A stretch of 64,000 bases of DNA from NCBI GenBank assembly GCA_964406445.1, contig CAYORU010000010.1, positions 30,149 through 94,148 on the forward strand. The letters are read 5' to 3'. The position numbers and the translations under genes were made by a program. The stretch's first letter is position 1, and each line of letters begins with the position of its first letter. This DNA is from SG8-30 sp964406445 (GTDB taxonomy: Bacteria; Pseudomonadota; Gammaproteobacteria; Steroidobacterales; Steroidobacteraceae). Positions 8,357-16,795 of the stretch are shown in pieces. The notes below the pieces were generated by a model that saw only the letters and a program-made list of their open reading frames with translations, had not been told where the DNA came from and searched no databases.

Positions 8357-9298
8357 TCAGCCGGACGGGCGGCAGCGGGCCGTGTCGCCGCTGGCCTGCG
8401 CCTCGGCCATCGCGGAGAAGGCCTCGGCGAGCAGCTGACGCAGCTCGCCCTCGCGCGCCGGCACCCCGCCGGCGGCCCCGACCGAGAGGGTCACGTAGCG
8501 CCCGTAGCGCGAGCGCGGGTGGTGGATGCGCAGGTCCCGGACACGCGCGCAGAGCGTATCGGCATGCGCGCGCATGCGTTCCGCGTCCATCGGCTCGGTG
8601 AGCGCGACGAAGGTGCCGCCCTCCCAGCGCGCGAGAACGTCGCTGCTGCGGCGGAAACAGCTGGCGACGGCCCGCGCTACGCGCTTCACCAGCTGGTCGC
8701 CGGCGCCGCGGCCAAAGGTGTCGTTGTAGCCGCCGAGGTCGTCGACGTCGACCGCGAACAGCGCGAGGGCGCGCTCTTCGCGGCGCGCCAGCGCCAGGCG
8801 ATGGTCGAGGATCTCCTCGAAGCTGCCGCGCGCCGCGAGGCCGGTGAGGGCGTCCTCGCGCGACAGCAGTCCCGGCGCCATCAGGCGAAAGCGGGTCGTG
8901 GTCCTCGGATCGGCGGCCGCCCCGCGCGCCTCGGACTCGCGGTTGAGCGACACCCAGTGCGTGATGCGCCCGCCCGCGTCGCGCAGCGGCACCAGCTGCA
9001 CCTCCATCCAGAAGGACTCGCCGTCCTTGCGCTGGTTCTGCACCAGGGCGCGGGTCTCGAGGCCGGCGCTGATCGCATCGTGAAGTCGACGGGCGCCCGG
9101 CTGGTGGCGATGCTCCCCCTGCAGGAGCGCGAGGTTCCGTCCCACCAGCTCGTCGAGCCGGTAACCGGTCAGCCGCTCGAAGGCGGGGTTGACGTAGACG
9201 ACCGGCATGCCGGGGTCGGTCGCATCCACCAGGGCTGCGCCCTCGGGCATCGCCTCGACGATGAGCCGCCATGGATCGTGTCCAGCCTGGTCCGTCAT
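8357..9298 (-). CDS. LOV-like PAS domain plus degenerate GGDEF domain protein
   Basis: 313 aa, cytosolic by appearance. The PAS domain (about residues 10-120) has the LOV-type frame GRNxxxLQG at 53-61 and NQRKDGESFW at 88-97. The residue where a LOV photoreceptor has its flavin-binding Cys is Leu56. The GGDEF domain (about 143-300) keeps the VDVDD...YNDTFG core, but the active-site loop reads EGGTF at 226-230 instead of GGDEF. Cyclic-di-GMP synthesis is therefore unlikely, and no EAL domain is present. A receptor or protein-binding role is inference. The start ATG 9298 overlaps the nagZ stop (ATGA), so it is the last gene of that operon. Confidence 0.88.
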   Translation of the reverse strand: MTDQAGHDPWRLIVEAMPEGAALVDATDPGMPVVYVNPAFERLTGYRLDELVGRNLALLQGEHRHQPGARRLHDAISAGLETRALVQNQRKDGESFWMEVQLVPLRDAGGRITHWVSLNRESEARGAAADPRTTTRFRLMAPGLLSREDALTGLAARGSFEEILDHRLALARREERALALFAVDVDDLGGYNDTFGRGAGDQLVKRVARAVASCFRRSSDVLARWEGGTFVALTEPMDAERMRAHADTLCARVRDLRIHHPRSRYGRYVTLSVGAAGGVPAREGELRQLLAEAFSAMAEAQASGDTARCRPSG

Positions 9299-10338
9299 GC
9301 GTCGAGCCTCAGGGCGGGTACGTCGAGGGCGTGCGCCGCGGCGGCGGCCGCCTGCCGCCAGCGGTCGCCGGCGAGCAGTTCCTCGCGCCGCGGAGCTGCC
9401 CGGCCGTGCAGGCGCACGAGCCTCACCTGCCGCACAGGATCGGGGGCCGCGGGCAGGCTGTCCAGCAGCTCGAGCACGGCCGCGCGGTCGTTGCACACGA
9501 CGAGCATGTCGCAGCCGGCCTCGAGCGCGAGCCGGGCGCGCTCGACGGCGCCGCCGAAGGCCGCCGCGCCGGCCATGCTGAGGTCGTCGGTGAACACCGC
9601 GCCGCGAAAGTCGAGTGCGCCGCGCAGCTGGCCGTCGATCCAGCGCCGGGAAAGGCTCGCGGGGCGCTCATCCAGCGCCGGGAACACGACGTGGGCCGCC
9701 ATCACGGCGGGCAGCCCGTTGGCGATCAGGCGACGATAGGGCGCGAGGTCGGGTTCGAGGTCGGCCAGCTCGCGGCGGTCGACCGGCAGCGCTACGTGCG
9801 AATCGGCCACGACCCGCCCGTGGCCGGGGAAGTGCTTCGCGGTGGCCGCCATGCCGGCATCTCGCATGCCGAGCATCCAGGCCACGCCGAGCTCGGCCAC
9901 GGCGTCGCGCGCCGCGGCGAAGGCCCGGTCGCCGATCACCTCGCTCAGGCCCCAGTCGAGGTCCACGCAGGGCGCGAAGGAGAGGTCGACGCCGGCGGCC
10001 CGCAGCTCCGCGGCCATGAGCCAGCCGAGCGAGCGCGCCAGCGCGAGCCCGGCCGGGCGGTCCGCGGCGTGGCGGCGGCCGATCATTCGCATCGCGGGCA
10101 GCCGGGTGAAGCCCTCGCGGAAGCGCTGCACGCGCCCGCCTTCCTGGTCCACGGCGACCAGCAGCGGCGGGGAGCGCAGCGCATGGATCTCGGCGACCAG
10201 GCGGGCGAGCTGCTCGGGATTCTCGTAGTTGCGGCTGAAGAGGATCACGCCGCCGACCAGCGGGTGCGCCAGCATCTCGCGCTCGGCGGGCTCGAGCGCG
10301 ACGCCGGCGACGTCGGCCATCAGCGGCCCGAGCGTCAC
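9295..10338 (-). CDS. nagZ: Beta-N-acetylhexosaminidase NagZ
   Basis: Cytoplasmic glycoside hydrolase family 3 enzyme that removes GlcNAc from anhydro-muropeptides in peptidoglycan recycling. 347 aa from GTG 10338 (E. coli 341). Substrate-pocket motif VDQEGGRV at about residue 64, the catalytic loop AKHFPGHG at about 168 (His acting as acid/base in this family), and the Asp nucleophile in FTDDLSM at about 247. The GTG overlaps the TGA of the CYTH gene (GTGA). An ATG six codons in is a possible alternative start. Confidence 0.94.
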   Translation of the reverse strand: MTLGPLMADVAGVALEPAEREMLAHPLVGGVILFSRNYENPEQLARLVAEIHALRSPPLLVAVDQEGGRVQRFREGFTRLPAMRMIGRRHAADRPAGLALARSLGWLMAAELRAAGVDLSFAPCVDLDWGLSEVIGDRAFAAARDAVAELGVAWMLGMRDAGMAATAKHFPGHGRVVADSHVALPVDRRELADLEPDLAPYRRLIANGLPAVMAAHVVFPALDERPASLSRRWIDGQLRGALDFRGAVFTDDLSMAGAAAFGGAVERARLALEAGCDMLVVCNDRAAVLELLDSLPAAPDPVRQVRLVRLHGRAAPRREELLAGDRWRQAAAAAAHALDVPALRLDA

Positions 10339-10868
10339 GGCAGCCTCACGGCGTCCGCAGCGGCGAGGCGGCCGGATCGGGCGGCGTCGCGCAGTGCGCG
10401 CGGCCAGCCGGCGAACGGCTCCGCGGCCAGCATGAAGCTGTAGAACCGCGGCTCCCCGGTCACCTCGTCGCCCAGCCAGTCCGGGCGCTCGAAGGCCTCG
10501 TCCGCCGCACCGAGCTCGATCTCGGCGATGACGAGCCCGGCGTTGTCGCCGAGGAACTCGTCCACCTCGTAGCAGTGCCGCCCCGCCGGGACCCGATGGC
10601 GGACCTTCTCGACGCGGGGTCCGGACTCCATTCGATCTAGCGCCAGTCGCGCGTCGGCGACCGGAATCGGGTACTCCAGCTCGAGGCGGGTGGTGCCGGG
10701 CTCCATGCTCTTGAGCGACAGCCATGCCGACTCGCCGGCGATGCGCACGCGCACCGAGCAGCGCGGCGTGTTGGCCACGTAGCCCTGCAGGAGGCGCGTG
10801 CTGTCTCGCACCGCGCCGCGCCAGGCGTCGCTCCTCGGCAGGAACTTGCGCTCGATCTCGATGGCCAC
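10335..10868 (-). CDS. CYTH domain protein (triphosphate-tunnel family)
   Basis: 177 aa. Starts at GTG 10868, one base after the rlmD TGA; an in-frame ATG 24 bases upstream would lie inside rlmD. The N-terminus IEIERKFL is the ExExK metal-binding signature of CYTH enzymes. Further charged strands follow (SVRVRI, LELEYPI, EVDEF, IAEIEL), as expected for the eight-stranded tunnel. Likely an inorganic triphosphatase, less likely a class IV adenylate cyclase; the sequence does not settle the substrate. The stop overlaps nagZ. Confidence 0.85.
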   Translation of the reverse strand: MAIEIERKFLPRSDAWRGAVRDSTRLLQGYVANTPRCSVRVRIAGESAWLSLKSMEPGTTRLELEYPIPVADARLALDRMESGPRVEKVRHRVPAGRHCYEVDEFLGDNAGLVIAEIELGAADEAFERPDWLGDEVTGEPRFYSFMLAAEPFAGWPRALRDAARSGRLAAADAVRLP

Positions 10869-10869
10869 G

Positions 10870-12177
10870 TCAGGCGGGCTCGAACACGGCAATGGACTCG
10901 ACGTGCGCGGTCTGCGGGAACATGTCCATCACGCCCGCCGCGGCCAGCCTGAAGCCGTGGCCGTGGACGAGTTCGCCCGCGTCGCGGGCGAGGCTCGCCG
11001 GGTGGCAGGACACGTAGACGATGCGCGCGGGTCGCAGCCGGCCGAGCATTGCCAGCATGGCGGCAGCGCCGGCGCGCGGCGGGTCGAGCAGCACGCGCTG
11101 GTAGGGCCCGGTCGCCCAGCCGGCCGTCCCGGGATCCTGCGCGAGGTCCGCGACGTGGAACTCGACGTTCGCGAGGCCGTTGCGCGCGGCATTGTCGCGC
11201 GCCCGGCCGACGAGGCCCGGCTCGCCCTCGACGCCGACCACCCGCGCCGCCCGCCGCGCGAGCGGCAGCGTGAAGTTCCCGAGACCGCAGAACAGGTCCA
11301 GCACCCGGTCGCCGGCCTGTGCTGCGAGCAGCCGCAGCGCGAGGCCCACCGCCTCGCGGTTGATCCCCGCGTTGACCTGCACGAAGTCGGTCGGAGCGAA
11401 GCGCAACTCGACGTCGAACTCCGGCAGCCGGTAGGCGAGCGGCGTGGCGGGCGGCTCGAGCGGGGCGACCGTGTCGTAGCCGCCCGGTTGAAGGTAGAAC
11501 TCGACGCCCTGCTCCGCCGCGAAGGACCGCAGCTCGGCAAGGTCGGCCGGCGACGGCGGATCGAGCACGCGCAGCACCAGGGCGGTCGCGCCCTCGCCGG
11601 CGGCCACCTCGATCTGCGGCAGACGGTCGCGGACGGACAGGCGGCCGATCAGCGTCGCGAGCGGCCCGAGCAGCGCGCCGACCGGCGGCGCGAGCACCTC
11701 GCAGCGCTCGATCTCGGCGATGTAGGGCGTGGCCTTCTCGCGGAATCCGACCAGGACGCGGCCCTTCTTCGCCACCCACTTCACGCCGAGCCGGGCGCGC
11801 CGCCGGTAGGCCCAGGCCGAGCCGCCGAGCGGCGCCAGCCACTCGCCGGGCGCGACCTTGCCGATGCGCAAGAGCTGCTCCTCGACGTGGGCGCGTTTGA
11901 GCTCCAGCTGCCGACCCTCGCCGAGGTGCTGCAGCGCGCAGCCGCCGCACACGCCGAAGTGCGCGCAGCGCGGCTGGACGCGGCCCGCCGCCGGCTCGAG
12001 AATCTCGACCGCCACCGCCTCGTCGTAGCGCCGGTGACGCTTGACGGCGCGCGCCCTGACCCGCTCGCCCGGCAACGCGCCCGCCACGAACACCGCCTTG
12101 CCGTCCACGCGCGCGACCCCGCGCCCGTCGTGCGCCAGCGAATCGATCGCGAGCAGCCGCTCGGCCAGCGCGCTCAA
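10870..12177 (-). CDS. rlmD: 23S rRNA m5U1939 methyltransferase RlmD
   Basis: Methylates U1939 of 23S rRNA using SAM. 435 aa from TTG 12177 (E. coli 433). N-terminal TRAM domain (DGRGVARVDGKAVFV...). Fe-S ligands Cys71, Cys77 and Cys80 in CAHFGVCGGC, with a fourth Cys at about 159 (IERCEVL). SAM loop VLDLFCGLGNFT at about 285 and catalytic Cys in YVSCHPASLARD at about 380. The TTG overlaps the stop of the exonuclease gene (TTGA). RlmD over RlmC or TrmA rests on the TRAM domain and the four-Cys cluster. Confidence 0.93.
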   Translation of the reverse strand: MSALAERLLAIDSLAHDGRGVARVDGKAVFVAGALPGERVRARAVKRHRRYDEAVAVEILEPAAGRVQPRCAHFGVCGGCALQHLGEGRQLELKRAHVEEQLLRIGKVAPGEWLAPLGGSAWAYRRRARLGVKWVAKKGRVLVGFREKATPYIAEIERCEVLAPPVGALLGPLATLIGRLSVRDRLPQIEVAAGEGATALVLRVLDPPSPADLAELRSFAAEQGVEFYLQPGGYDTVAPLEPPATPLAYRLPEFDVELRFAPTDFVQVNAGINREAVGLALRLLAAQAGDRVLDLFCGLGNFTLPLARRAARVVGVEGEPGLVGRARDNAARNGLANVEFHVADLAQDPGTAGWATGPYQRVLLDPPRAGAAAMLAMLGRLRPARIVYVSCHPASLARDAGELVHGHGFRLAAAGVMDMFPQTAHVESIAVFEPA

Positions 12178-12953
12178 GACGGCTCCCAGGCGGCGAGGAA
12201 CTGCTGCCAGTGCGGTTCGTTGCGGGCCTCGAGCCATTCGTGGACCTGCGCCACTTCCGCCTCGTACGCCTCCGGGGCGAGCCGGCCGCGGATCAGCTCG
12301 AAGCGCAGGTAGACGAGGTAGGTGTTCAGCACGTCGGTTTCGCAGTAGGCGCGGATCTCGGCGAGACGACCCTCGCGGTACGCAGGCCAGACGAGTCCGC
12401 CGCTCATGCCGAGCTTGCCTGGCAGGCCGAGCAGCAGGGAGACGTTCTCCAGGCTCGCGCGGGCGCGGCCCTGGTACATGGAGAGCACGTCCATCAGGTC
12501 GATGTGCCGCCAGTGGTAGCGACCGAGATAGCTGTTGTAGCGGAACGACGGGTCGCTGTCGCCGGTCTCCCAGTAGCGCCGCGCCACCACGCCGTGCTTG
12601 AGGGAGCGATAGTGCAGCACCGGCAGGTCGAACCCGCCGCCGTTCCAGGACACCAGCACGGGCTGGGTCTTCTCGAGCCCCGCGTAGAAGCGCATCACCA
12701 GCTCGTCTTCGGGCGAGGCGAGGCTGCCCAGGCTCCAGACGTGGAACTGGTCGCCGCTGCGCAGCGCCGCCGAGATCGCGACGATCCTGTGCTGCTCGAA
12801 GGGCAGGAAGTCGCTGCCGGTCTCCTCGCGCCGGCGCGCGAACATCGCCTCCGCGACGGCCACGTCGTCCGCGTCCGGCAGCTCGAGGAGCCTTCGGCCA
12901 AGATCGGTGTCCGGCACCGTCTCGATGTCGAACACGAGGCAGTTGAGCGTCAT
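12174..12953 (-). CDS. Predicted 3'-5' exonuclease (PolB-exonuclease-like)
   Basis: 259 aa with an RNase H-like DEDD fold. FDIETVPD at residues 7-14 gives the first Asp and Glu, SWNGGGFDLPVL at about 127 the second Asp, and YCETDVLNTYLVYLR at about 212 the last Asp. This is the stand-alone family related to the exonuclease domain of DNA polymerase B. Nothing polymerase-like follows, so it is a separate nuclease whose substrate is unknown to me. ATG 12953 overlaps the acpS stop (ATGA). Confidence 0.87.
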   Translation of the reverse strand: MTLNCLVFDIETVPDTDLGRRLLELPDADDVAVAEAMFARRREETGSDFLPFEQHRIVAISAALRSGDQFHVWSLGSLASPEDELVMRFYAGLEKTQPVLVSWNGGGFDLPVLHYRSLKHGVVARRYWETGDSDPSFRYNSYLGRYHWRHIDLMDVLSMYQGRARASLENVSLLLGLPGKLGMSGGLVWPAYREGRLAEIRAYCETDVLNTYLVYLRFELIRGRLAPEAYEAEVAQVHEWLEARNEPHWQQFLAAWEPS

Positions 12954-13339
12954 GCCGCGGCCTTGCGCATCAACACCGCGACCGCGACCACGAGGCCGGC
13001 CTCGTCGGTCAGCGAGACGTGGCCCTCGCCCGCGCCGAGCGCGTCCGCGACCCGCTGGCCGCGCGGCGAAAAGCGCACCTCGGGACGGCCCCAGGCATTC
13101 GGCATGAAGCCGACGTCGCGGATCCACACGCCGTGCGCGAAACCGGTGCCGAGCGCCTTCACGATGGCTTCCTTGGCGGCGAAACGCATTGCCAGGAAGC
13201 GCACCGGGCGCTTGTTCGCCTCGAAGGCGGCGAGTTCCTCGGGCATCAGCAAGCGCTCGACGAAGTGCCGGCCGAAGCGCTCGTGGGCCGCGGCGATGCG
13301 GTCGAGCCGCACCACGTCGGTGCCGATGCCGAAGATCAC
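12950..13339 (-). CDS. acpS: Holo-[acyl-carrier-protein] synthase AcpS
   Basis: Transfers phosphopantetheine from CoA to acyl carrier protein. 129 aa from GTG 13339 (E. coli 126). FGIGTDVVRLDRI at residues 3-15 holds the metal Asp, and RFAAKEAIVKALGTG at about 53-67 the Glu and Lys of the active site. Overlaps pdxJ by GTGA and the exonuclease by ATGA. pdxJ-acpS pairing is standard in gammaproteobacteria. Confidence 0.95.
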   Translation of the reverse strand: MIFGIGTDVVRLDRIAAAHERFGRHFVERLLMPEELAAFEANKRPVRFLAMRFAAKEAIVKALGTGFAHGVWIRDVGFMPNAWGRPEVRFSPRGQRVADALGAGEGHVSLTDEAGLVVAVAVLMRKAAA

Positions 13340-14073
13340 GGCCGGCGCGCCTCGACCATCAGGCGCTTCATCTCGGCGACCGCCGGCCCGAGCCCCGTGA
13401 AGATGGAACGCGAGACGATGGCGTGGCCGATGTTGAGCTCGACGATCTGCGCCAGGGCCGCGACCGGCTGCACGTTGTGGTAGTCGAGGCCGTGGCCCGC
13501 GTTGACGACGAGCCCCAGCGCCTCGCCGTGGCGCGCCGCGGCGGCGAGCCGGTGCAAGGCTCCAGCCCGGTGCCCGCACCGCGCCTCGGCGTAGGCGCCC
13601 GTGTGCAGCTCGACCACCGGCGCGCCGGCCGCCGCCGCCGCGTCGAGCTGCCGGTCTTCCGGGTCGATGAAGAGCGACACCCGGATACCCGCCTCTGCCA
13701 GCCGCCCGCAGATCTGCTTCAGGCGCGGCAGCTGACCCGCCGCGTCGAGACCTCCCTCCGTGGTCACCTCCTCCCGCCGCTCGGGGACGAGGCAGACGTC
13801 GGCCGGCCGCAGGCGCAGCGCGAGGGCGACCATCTCGTCGGTCGCGGCCATTTCCAGGTTCATGCGGGTCTTGAGCGAGTCGCGCATGCGCTCCACGTCG
13901 TGGTCCTGGATGTGCCGGCGGTCTTCGCGCAGGTGCAGGGTGATGCTGTCGGCGCCGGCCTGTTCGGCGACCAGCGCCGCGAGCAGCGGGTCGGGCTCTC
14001 GACCGCGGCGCGCCTGGCGCAGGGTCGCGACGTGGTCGATGTTCACGCCAAGCGCGATCGGATGTGGGTTCAA
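13336..14073 (-). CDS. pdxJ: Pyridoxine 5'-phosphate synthase PdxJ
   Basis: Last step of de novo vitamin B6 synthesis: condenses 1-deoxyxylulose 5-phosphate with aminoacetone 3-phosphate. 245 aa (E. coli 243). LGVNIDHVATLRQARRG at residues 8-24 is the family start, with LHLREDRRHIQDHDV and the catalytic Glu in NLEMAATDEM; VPERREEVTTEGGLD matches the loop-closing region. Start TTG 14073 overlaps the recO TGA as TTGA. Its substrate links to the isoprenoid (MEP) genes ispD, ispF and dxr further right. Confidence 0.95.
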   Translation of the reverse strand: MNPHPIALGVNIDHVATLRQARRGREPDPLLAALVAEQAGADSITLHLREDRRHIQDHDVERMRDSLKTRMNLEMAATDEMVALALRLRPADVCLVPERREEVTTEGGLDAAGQLPRLKQICGRLAEAGIRVSLFIDPEDRQLDAAAAAGAPVVELHTGAYAEARCGHRAGALHRLAAAARHGEALGLVVNAGHGLDYHNVQPVAALAQIVELNIGHAIVSRSIFTGLGPAVAEMKRLMVEARRP

Positions 14074-14804
14074 GCCTCTCCCTCCAGCCGGCGCAAGGCC
14101 AGCATCACGTCGCGGCTCCTGAGGCCGCGGCCCTCCAGGCAGTGCGCGAGCGCCTCGCGCAAGAGCCGCCGGGCGCCCGACAGGGCCGCGGGCGTCTCGA
14201 GCTGGCCCGCGGCGAGCGCCAGCAGGTCGCCGCCGCGGTAGCTGCCTTCCGGCACCGGCTCGGCGACGGCCCGCACGACGCCGTGCCCGGCCCTGAAATG
14301 ATAGTACCGATCGGGCTCGAGGGGCTCGCCCCCGCCGGCCTCCCGGGACAGTTCGAGCCCGTAGCCCAGCTGGTCGAGCAGCAGCAGCTCGAACAGCCGC
14401 AGCGTCGCCTGCTCGTGGCCGCCGCCCGCCAGCGCCGCCACCGCGGCCGAGTAGCCGCCGAAGATCTCCGCCTGTGGCTCTTCCCGCGGCAGCAGCCGCA
14501 GCAGCAGCTCGTTGAGGTAGAAGCCCGACATCAGCCGCGCCGGCGGCAGGGCGCGGCAGTCGCCGGCGATCTCGGCGCCGGTCAGCGTGCCGCCGTCCGC
14601 GCGACCCGACCAGGACACGGCGAGCGGGACGAACGGCTGCAGCACGGCCCGCAGCGGCGACCCGCCGCGGCGGACGCCGCGCGCGAACAGGGTCACCCGG
14701 CCGTGGCCGCGGGTCACCAGCTCGAGGATCCGGCTCGAGTCGCTGAAGGGCCGGTGGTGCAGGAGCCAGGCCGGCTCGAGCAGCACGCGCCGCCGCGCGC
14801 TCAT
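14070..14804 (-). CDS. recO: DNA repair protein RecO
   Basis: Recombination mediator that, with RecR, loads RecA on SSB-coated DNA. 244 aa (E. coli 242). N-terminal OB fold (ARRRVLLEPAWLLHHRPFSDSSRILELVTRGHGRVTL in pieces). The helical part carries SGFYLNELLLRLLPREEPQ and LRLFELLLLDQLGYGLEL, typical of RecO. No zinc-finger Cys cluster is present, as in other proteobacterial RecO. ATG 14804 overlaps the era stop. Confidence 0.93.
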   Translation of the reverse strand: MSARRRVLLEPAWLLHHRPFSDSSRILELVTRGHGRVTLFARGVRRGGSPLRAVLQPFVPLAVSWSGRADGGTLTGAEIAGDCRALPPARLMSGFYLNELLLRLLPREEPQAEIFGGYSAAVAALAGGGHEQATLRLFELLLLDQLGYGLELSREAGGGEPLEPDRYYHFRAGHGVVRAVAEPVPEGSYRGGDLLALAAGQLETPAALSGARRLLREALAHCLEGRGLRSRDVMLALRRLEGEA

Positions 14805-15703
14805 GTGTCGTAGCCGAACTGCCGAAGCGCCGACTCGCTGTCGACCCAGTTCTCGCGCACTTTCACCCACAGCTCGAGGTGGATGCGCCGGTCGAGCAGC
14901 TCGTTGAGCTCGAGCCGCGCCGCCTGGCCGACCTGCTTGAGGCGCTCGCCGCGCTCGCCGATCACGATGCGCCGCTGGCCCTCGCTCTCGACCCAGACCA
15001 CGGCGCCGACGAGCGTGCGGCCCGGCTCGTCGTCCTCGACCCAGCGCTCGATCTCCACCGTCAGCCCGTAGGGCAGCTCGTCGCGCAGCACGTGGGTCAG
15101 CTTCTCGCGCACCACCTCCGCCGCGAGGAAACGCTCCGAGCGGTCCGTGACCTGGTCTTCGGGCCAGGCCGGCGGGCCCTCCGGCAACCGGGCCGCGATC
15201 AGCCTGAGCAGCCGCTCCAGGTTGTCGGCGCGCAGCGCCGAGACCGGCACCACCTCCAGGAAATCGTGGCGCGTGGCGTGCGACTGCAGCAGCGGCAGCA
15301 GCTTTTCCTTGGGGCGCACCCGGTCGACCTTGTTGACCACGAGGATCGCCGGCCGGCCAGAGTCCTTCACCCGTTCGAGCGCCGCGTCGTCCTCCGGCGT
15401 CCAGCGCGTCGCGTCGGCCACCAGCAGCAGCAGGTCGGCCTCGGCCAGGGAGCCGAGCGCGGCGCGATTCATGGCCTGGTTCAGCCGCCGCCCGGCACGG
15501 GCATGCAGGCCGGGCGTGTCCAGGAAGGTGACCTGGAAGCCCGGCCGCGAGACGACGCCGGCGATCCGGTGGCGGGTGGTTTGCGGCTTGGGCGAGACGA
15601 TGCTGACCTTCTGCCCCACCAGCGCGTTGAGCAGCGTCGACTTGCCGACGTTCGGCCGCCCGACCAGCGCCACGGCGCCCGAGCGGTGGGCTGCCGCGGT
15701 CAT
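14801..15703 (-). CDS. era: Ribosome-assembly GTPase Era
   Basis: GTPase that binds the 3' end of 16S rRNA and checks 30S maturation. 300 aa (E. coli 301). G1 GRPNVGKS at residues 15-22, G2 PQTTRHRI, G3 DTPGLH, G4 NKVD, G5 SALRADN, and a C-terminal KH domain with IGERGERLKQVG. Overlaps rnc by ATGA, the usual rnc-era-recO order. Confidence 0.97.
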   Translation of the reverse strand: MTAAAHRSGAVALVGRPNVGKSTLLNALVGQKVSIVSPKPQTTRHRIAGVVSRPGFQVTFLDTPGLHARAGRRLNQAMNRAALGSLAEADLLLLVADATRWTPEDDAALERVKDSGRPAILVVNKVDRVRPKEKLLPLLQSHATRHDFLEVVPVSALRADNLERLLRLIAARLPEGPPAWPEDQVTDRSERFLAAEVVREKLTHVLRDELPYGLTVEIERWVEDDEPGRTLVGAVVWVESEGQRRIVIGERGERLKQVGQAARLELNELLDRRIHLELWVKVRENWVDSESALRQFGYDT

Positions 15704-16392
15704 CCGCCCGCCTTGCCGTCGACGAGGAGGAGCAGCCGCTCAGCGGCCTCCTGCTCGGCGCGTCGCCGGCTGGTCCCGGTCGCGTCGGCGGCAACGCCCA
15801 GGTCGTCCGCGCTGCAGCGGACCCGGAAACGCTGGTCGTGGGGCTCGCCGGTGACCTCGAGGATCTCGTAGCGCGGCAGCGCGAGGCCGCGGGCCTGCAG
15901 CCGCTCCTGCAGGCGCGTCTTGGCATCCTTCAGGTCCGCCGCAGCGGGCAGGAGCGACAGGCGCGGGCCGAGCAGCCGCTTCACCGCCGCCCGCGCGGCG
16001 TCGAGCCCGGCCCCGAGGTAGACGGCGCCGATCACGGCCTCGAGCGCATCGGCCAGGATCGAGGCGCGCCGGAAGCCGCCCGACTTGAGCTCGCCCTCGC
16101 CAAGCCGGAGATGGTCGCCCAGGCCGAGATCGAGCGCGACGGCGCCGAGCGACTCGCCGCTGACCAGGCTCGCGCGGTATCTGGACAATTCTCCCTCCGT
16201 GGCATCCGGAAACTCGCCGTAGAGCATTTCCGCGACGATGAACGACAGGACCGCGTCGCCAAGGTACTCCAGGCGCTCGTTGTTGCGCGAGGAGAAGCTG
16301 CGGTGGGTCAGCGCGTCGGCCAGCAGCCCCTCGTCGGGCACCCTGCAGCCGAGGGCACGCTCAAGCCACTGGGCCGCCGCATCGGCCGCCAT
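15700..16392 (-). CDS. rnc: Ribonuclease III
   Basis: Double-strand-specific RNase that processes pre-rRNA and some mRNAs. 230 aa (E. coli 226). Catalytic signature ERLEYLGDAVLSFI at about residues 39-52, second Glu/Asp set in ADALEAVIGAVYL at about 112-124. A double-stranded RNA-binding domain follows, from DAKTRLQERLQARG to RRRAEQEAAERLL. Separated from the DUF4845 gene by nine bases. Confidence 0.97.
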   Translation of the reverse strand: MAADAAAQWLERALGCRVPDEGLLADALTHRSFSSRNNERLEYLGDAVLSFIVAEMLYGEFPDATEGELSRYRASLVSGESLGAVALDLGLGDHLRLGEGELKSGGFRRASILADALEAVIGAVYLGAGLDAARAAVKRLLGPRLSLLPAAADLKDAKTRLQERLQARGLALPRYEILEVTGEPHDQRFRVRCSADDLGVAADATGTSRRRAEQEAAERLLLLVDGKAGG

Positions 16393-16401
16393 GGCCCGGC
16401 C

Positions 16402-16773
16402 TCAGCGGGCCGGGATCTCGACGGTCTTGTCGAAGTCCACGAGGAAGGAGATGTTGTAGGCGAAGGGCGCGACGGCCTCGTAGGCCGCCGACACCTCGAA
16501 GACCTCGCCCTTGCGCTGGATCGTGACGTCGTTGTGGGAGATCACGTTGACCATCTCGATGTCGAAGTGCCGCTCGATCGACTTGCGGATCATGAACTCG
16601 CTGCTGCCGGGATTCGACTCGTACTCGTCCCGGACCTTCTCCAGCGTGCTGGCGATCTTCATGTTCTCGAGGTAGAGCGGCGCCACGCGGATGCCCGCGT
16701 AGATCCAGCCGCCGACCACGATGATCACGAGCAAGAGCCCGAGGAAGGTCATCCCGCGTTGCCTGGCGCGCAT
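16402..16773 (-). CDS. DUF4845 membrane protein
   Basis: 123 aa with one N-terminal membrane segment (MTFLGLLLVIIVVGGWIYAG, about residues 8-27). The following region, RVAPLYLENMKI ... IRKSIERHFDIEMV, is characteristic of DUF4845 proteins found between lepB and rnc in Pseudomonas-type genomes. The N-terminus resembles a type IV pilin leader without a clear processing Gly-Phe site. Function unknown; position suggests a role near signal peptidase, but that is only proximity. Confidence 0.85.
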   Translation of the reverse strand: MRARQRGMTFLGLLLVIIVVGGWIYAGIRVAPLYLENMKIASTLEKVRDEYESNPGSSEFMIRKSIERHFDIEMVNVISHNDVTIQRKGEVFEVSAAYEAVAPFAYNISFLVDFDKTVEIPAR

Positions 16774-16795
16774 GTCGATGTCTCCTGCGAGAAAA

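Noticed and set aside
8357..9298. Active diguanylate cyclase
   Set aside because: The active-site loop is EGGTF, lacking the catalytic Asp-Glu of GGDEF.
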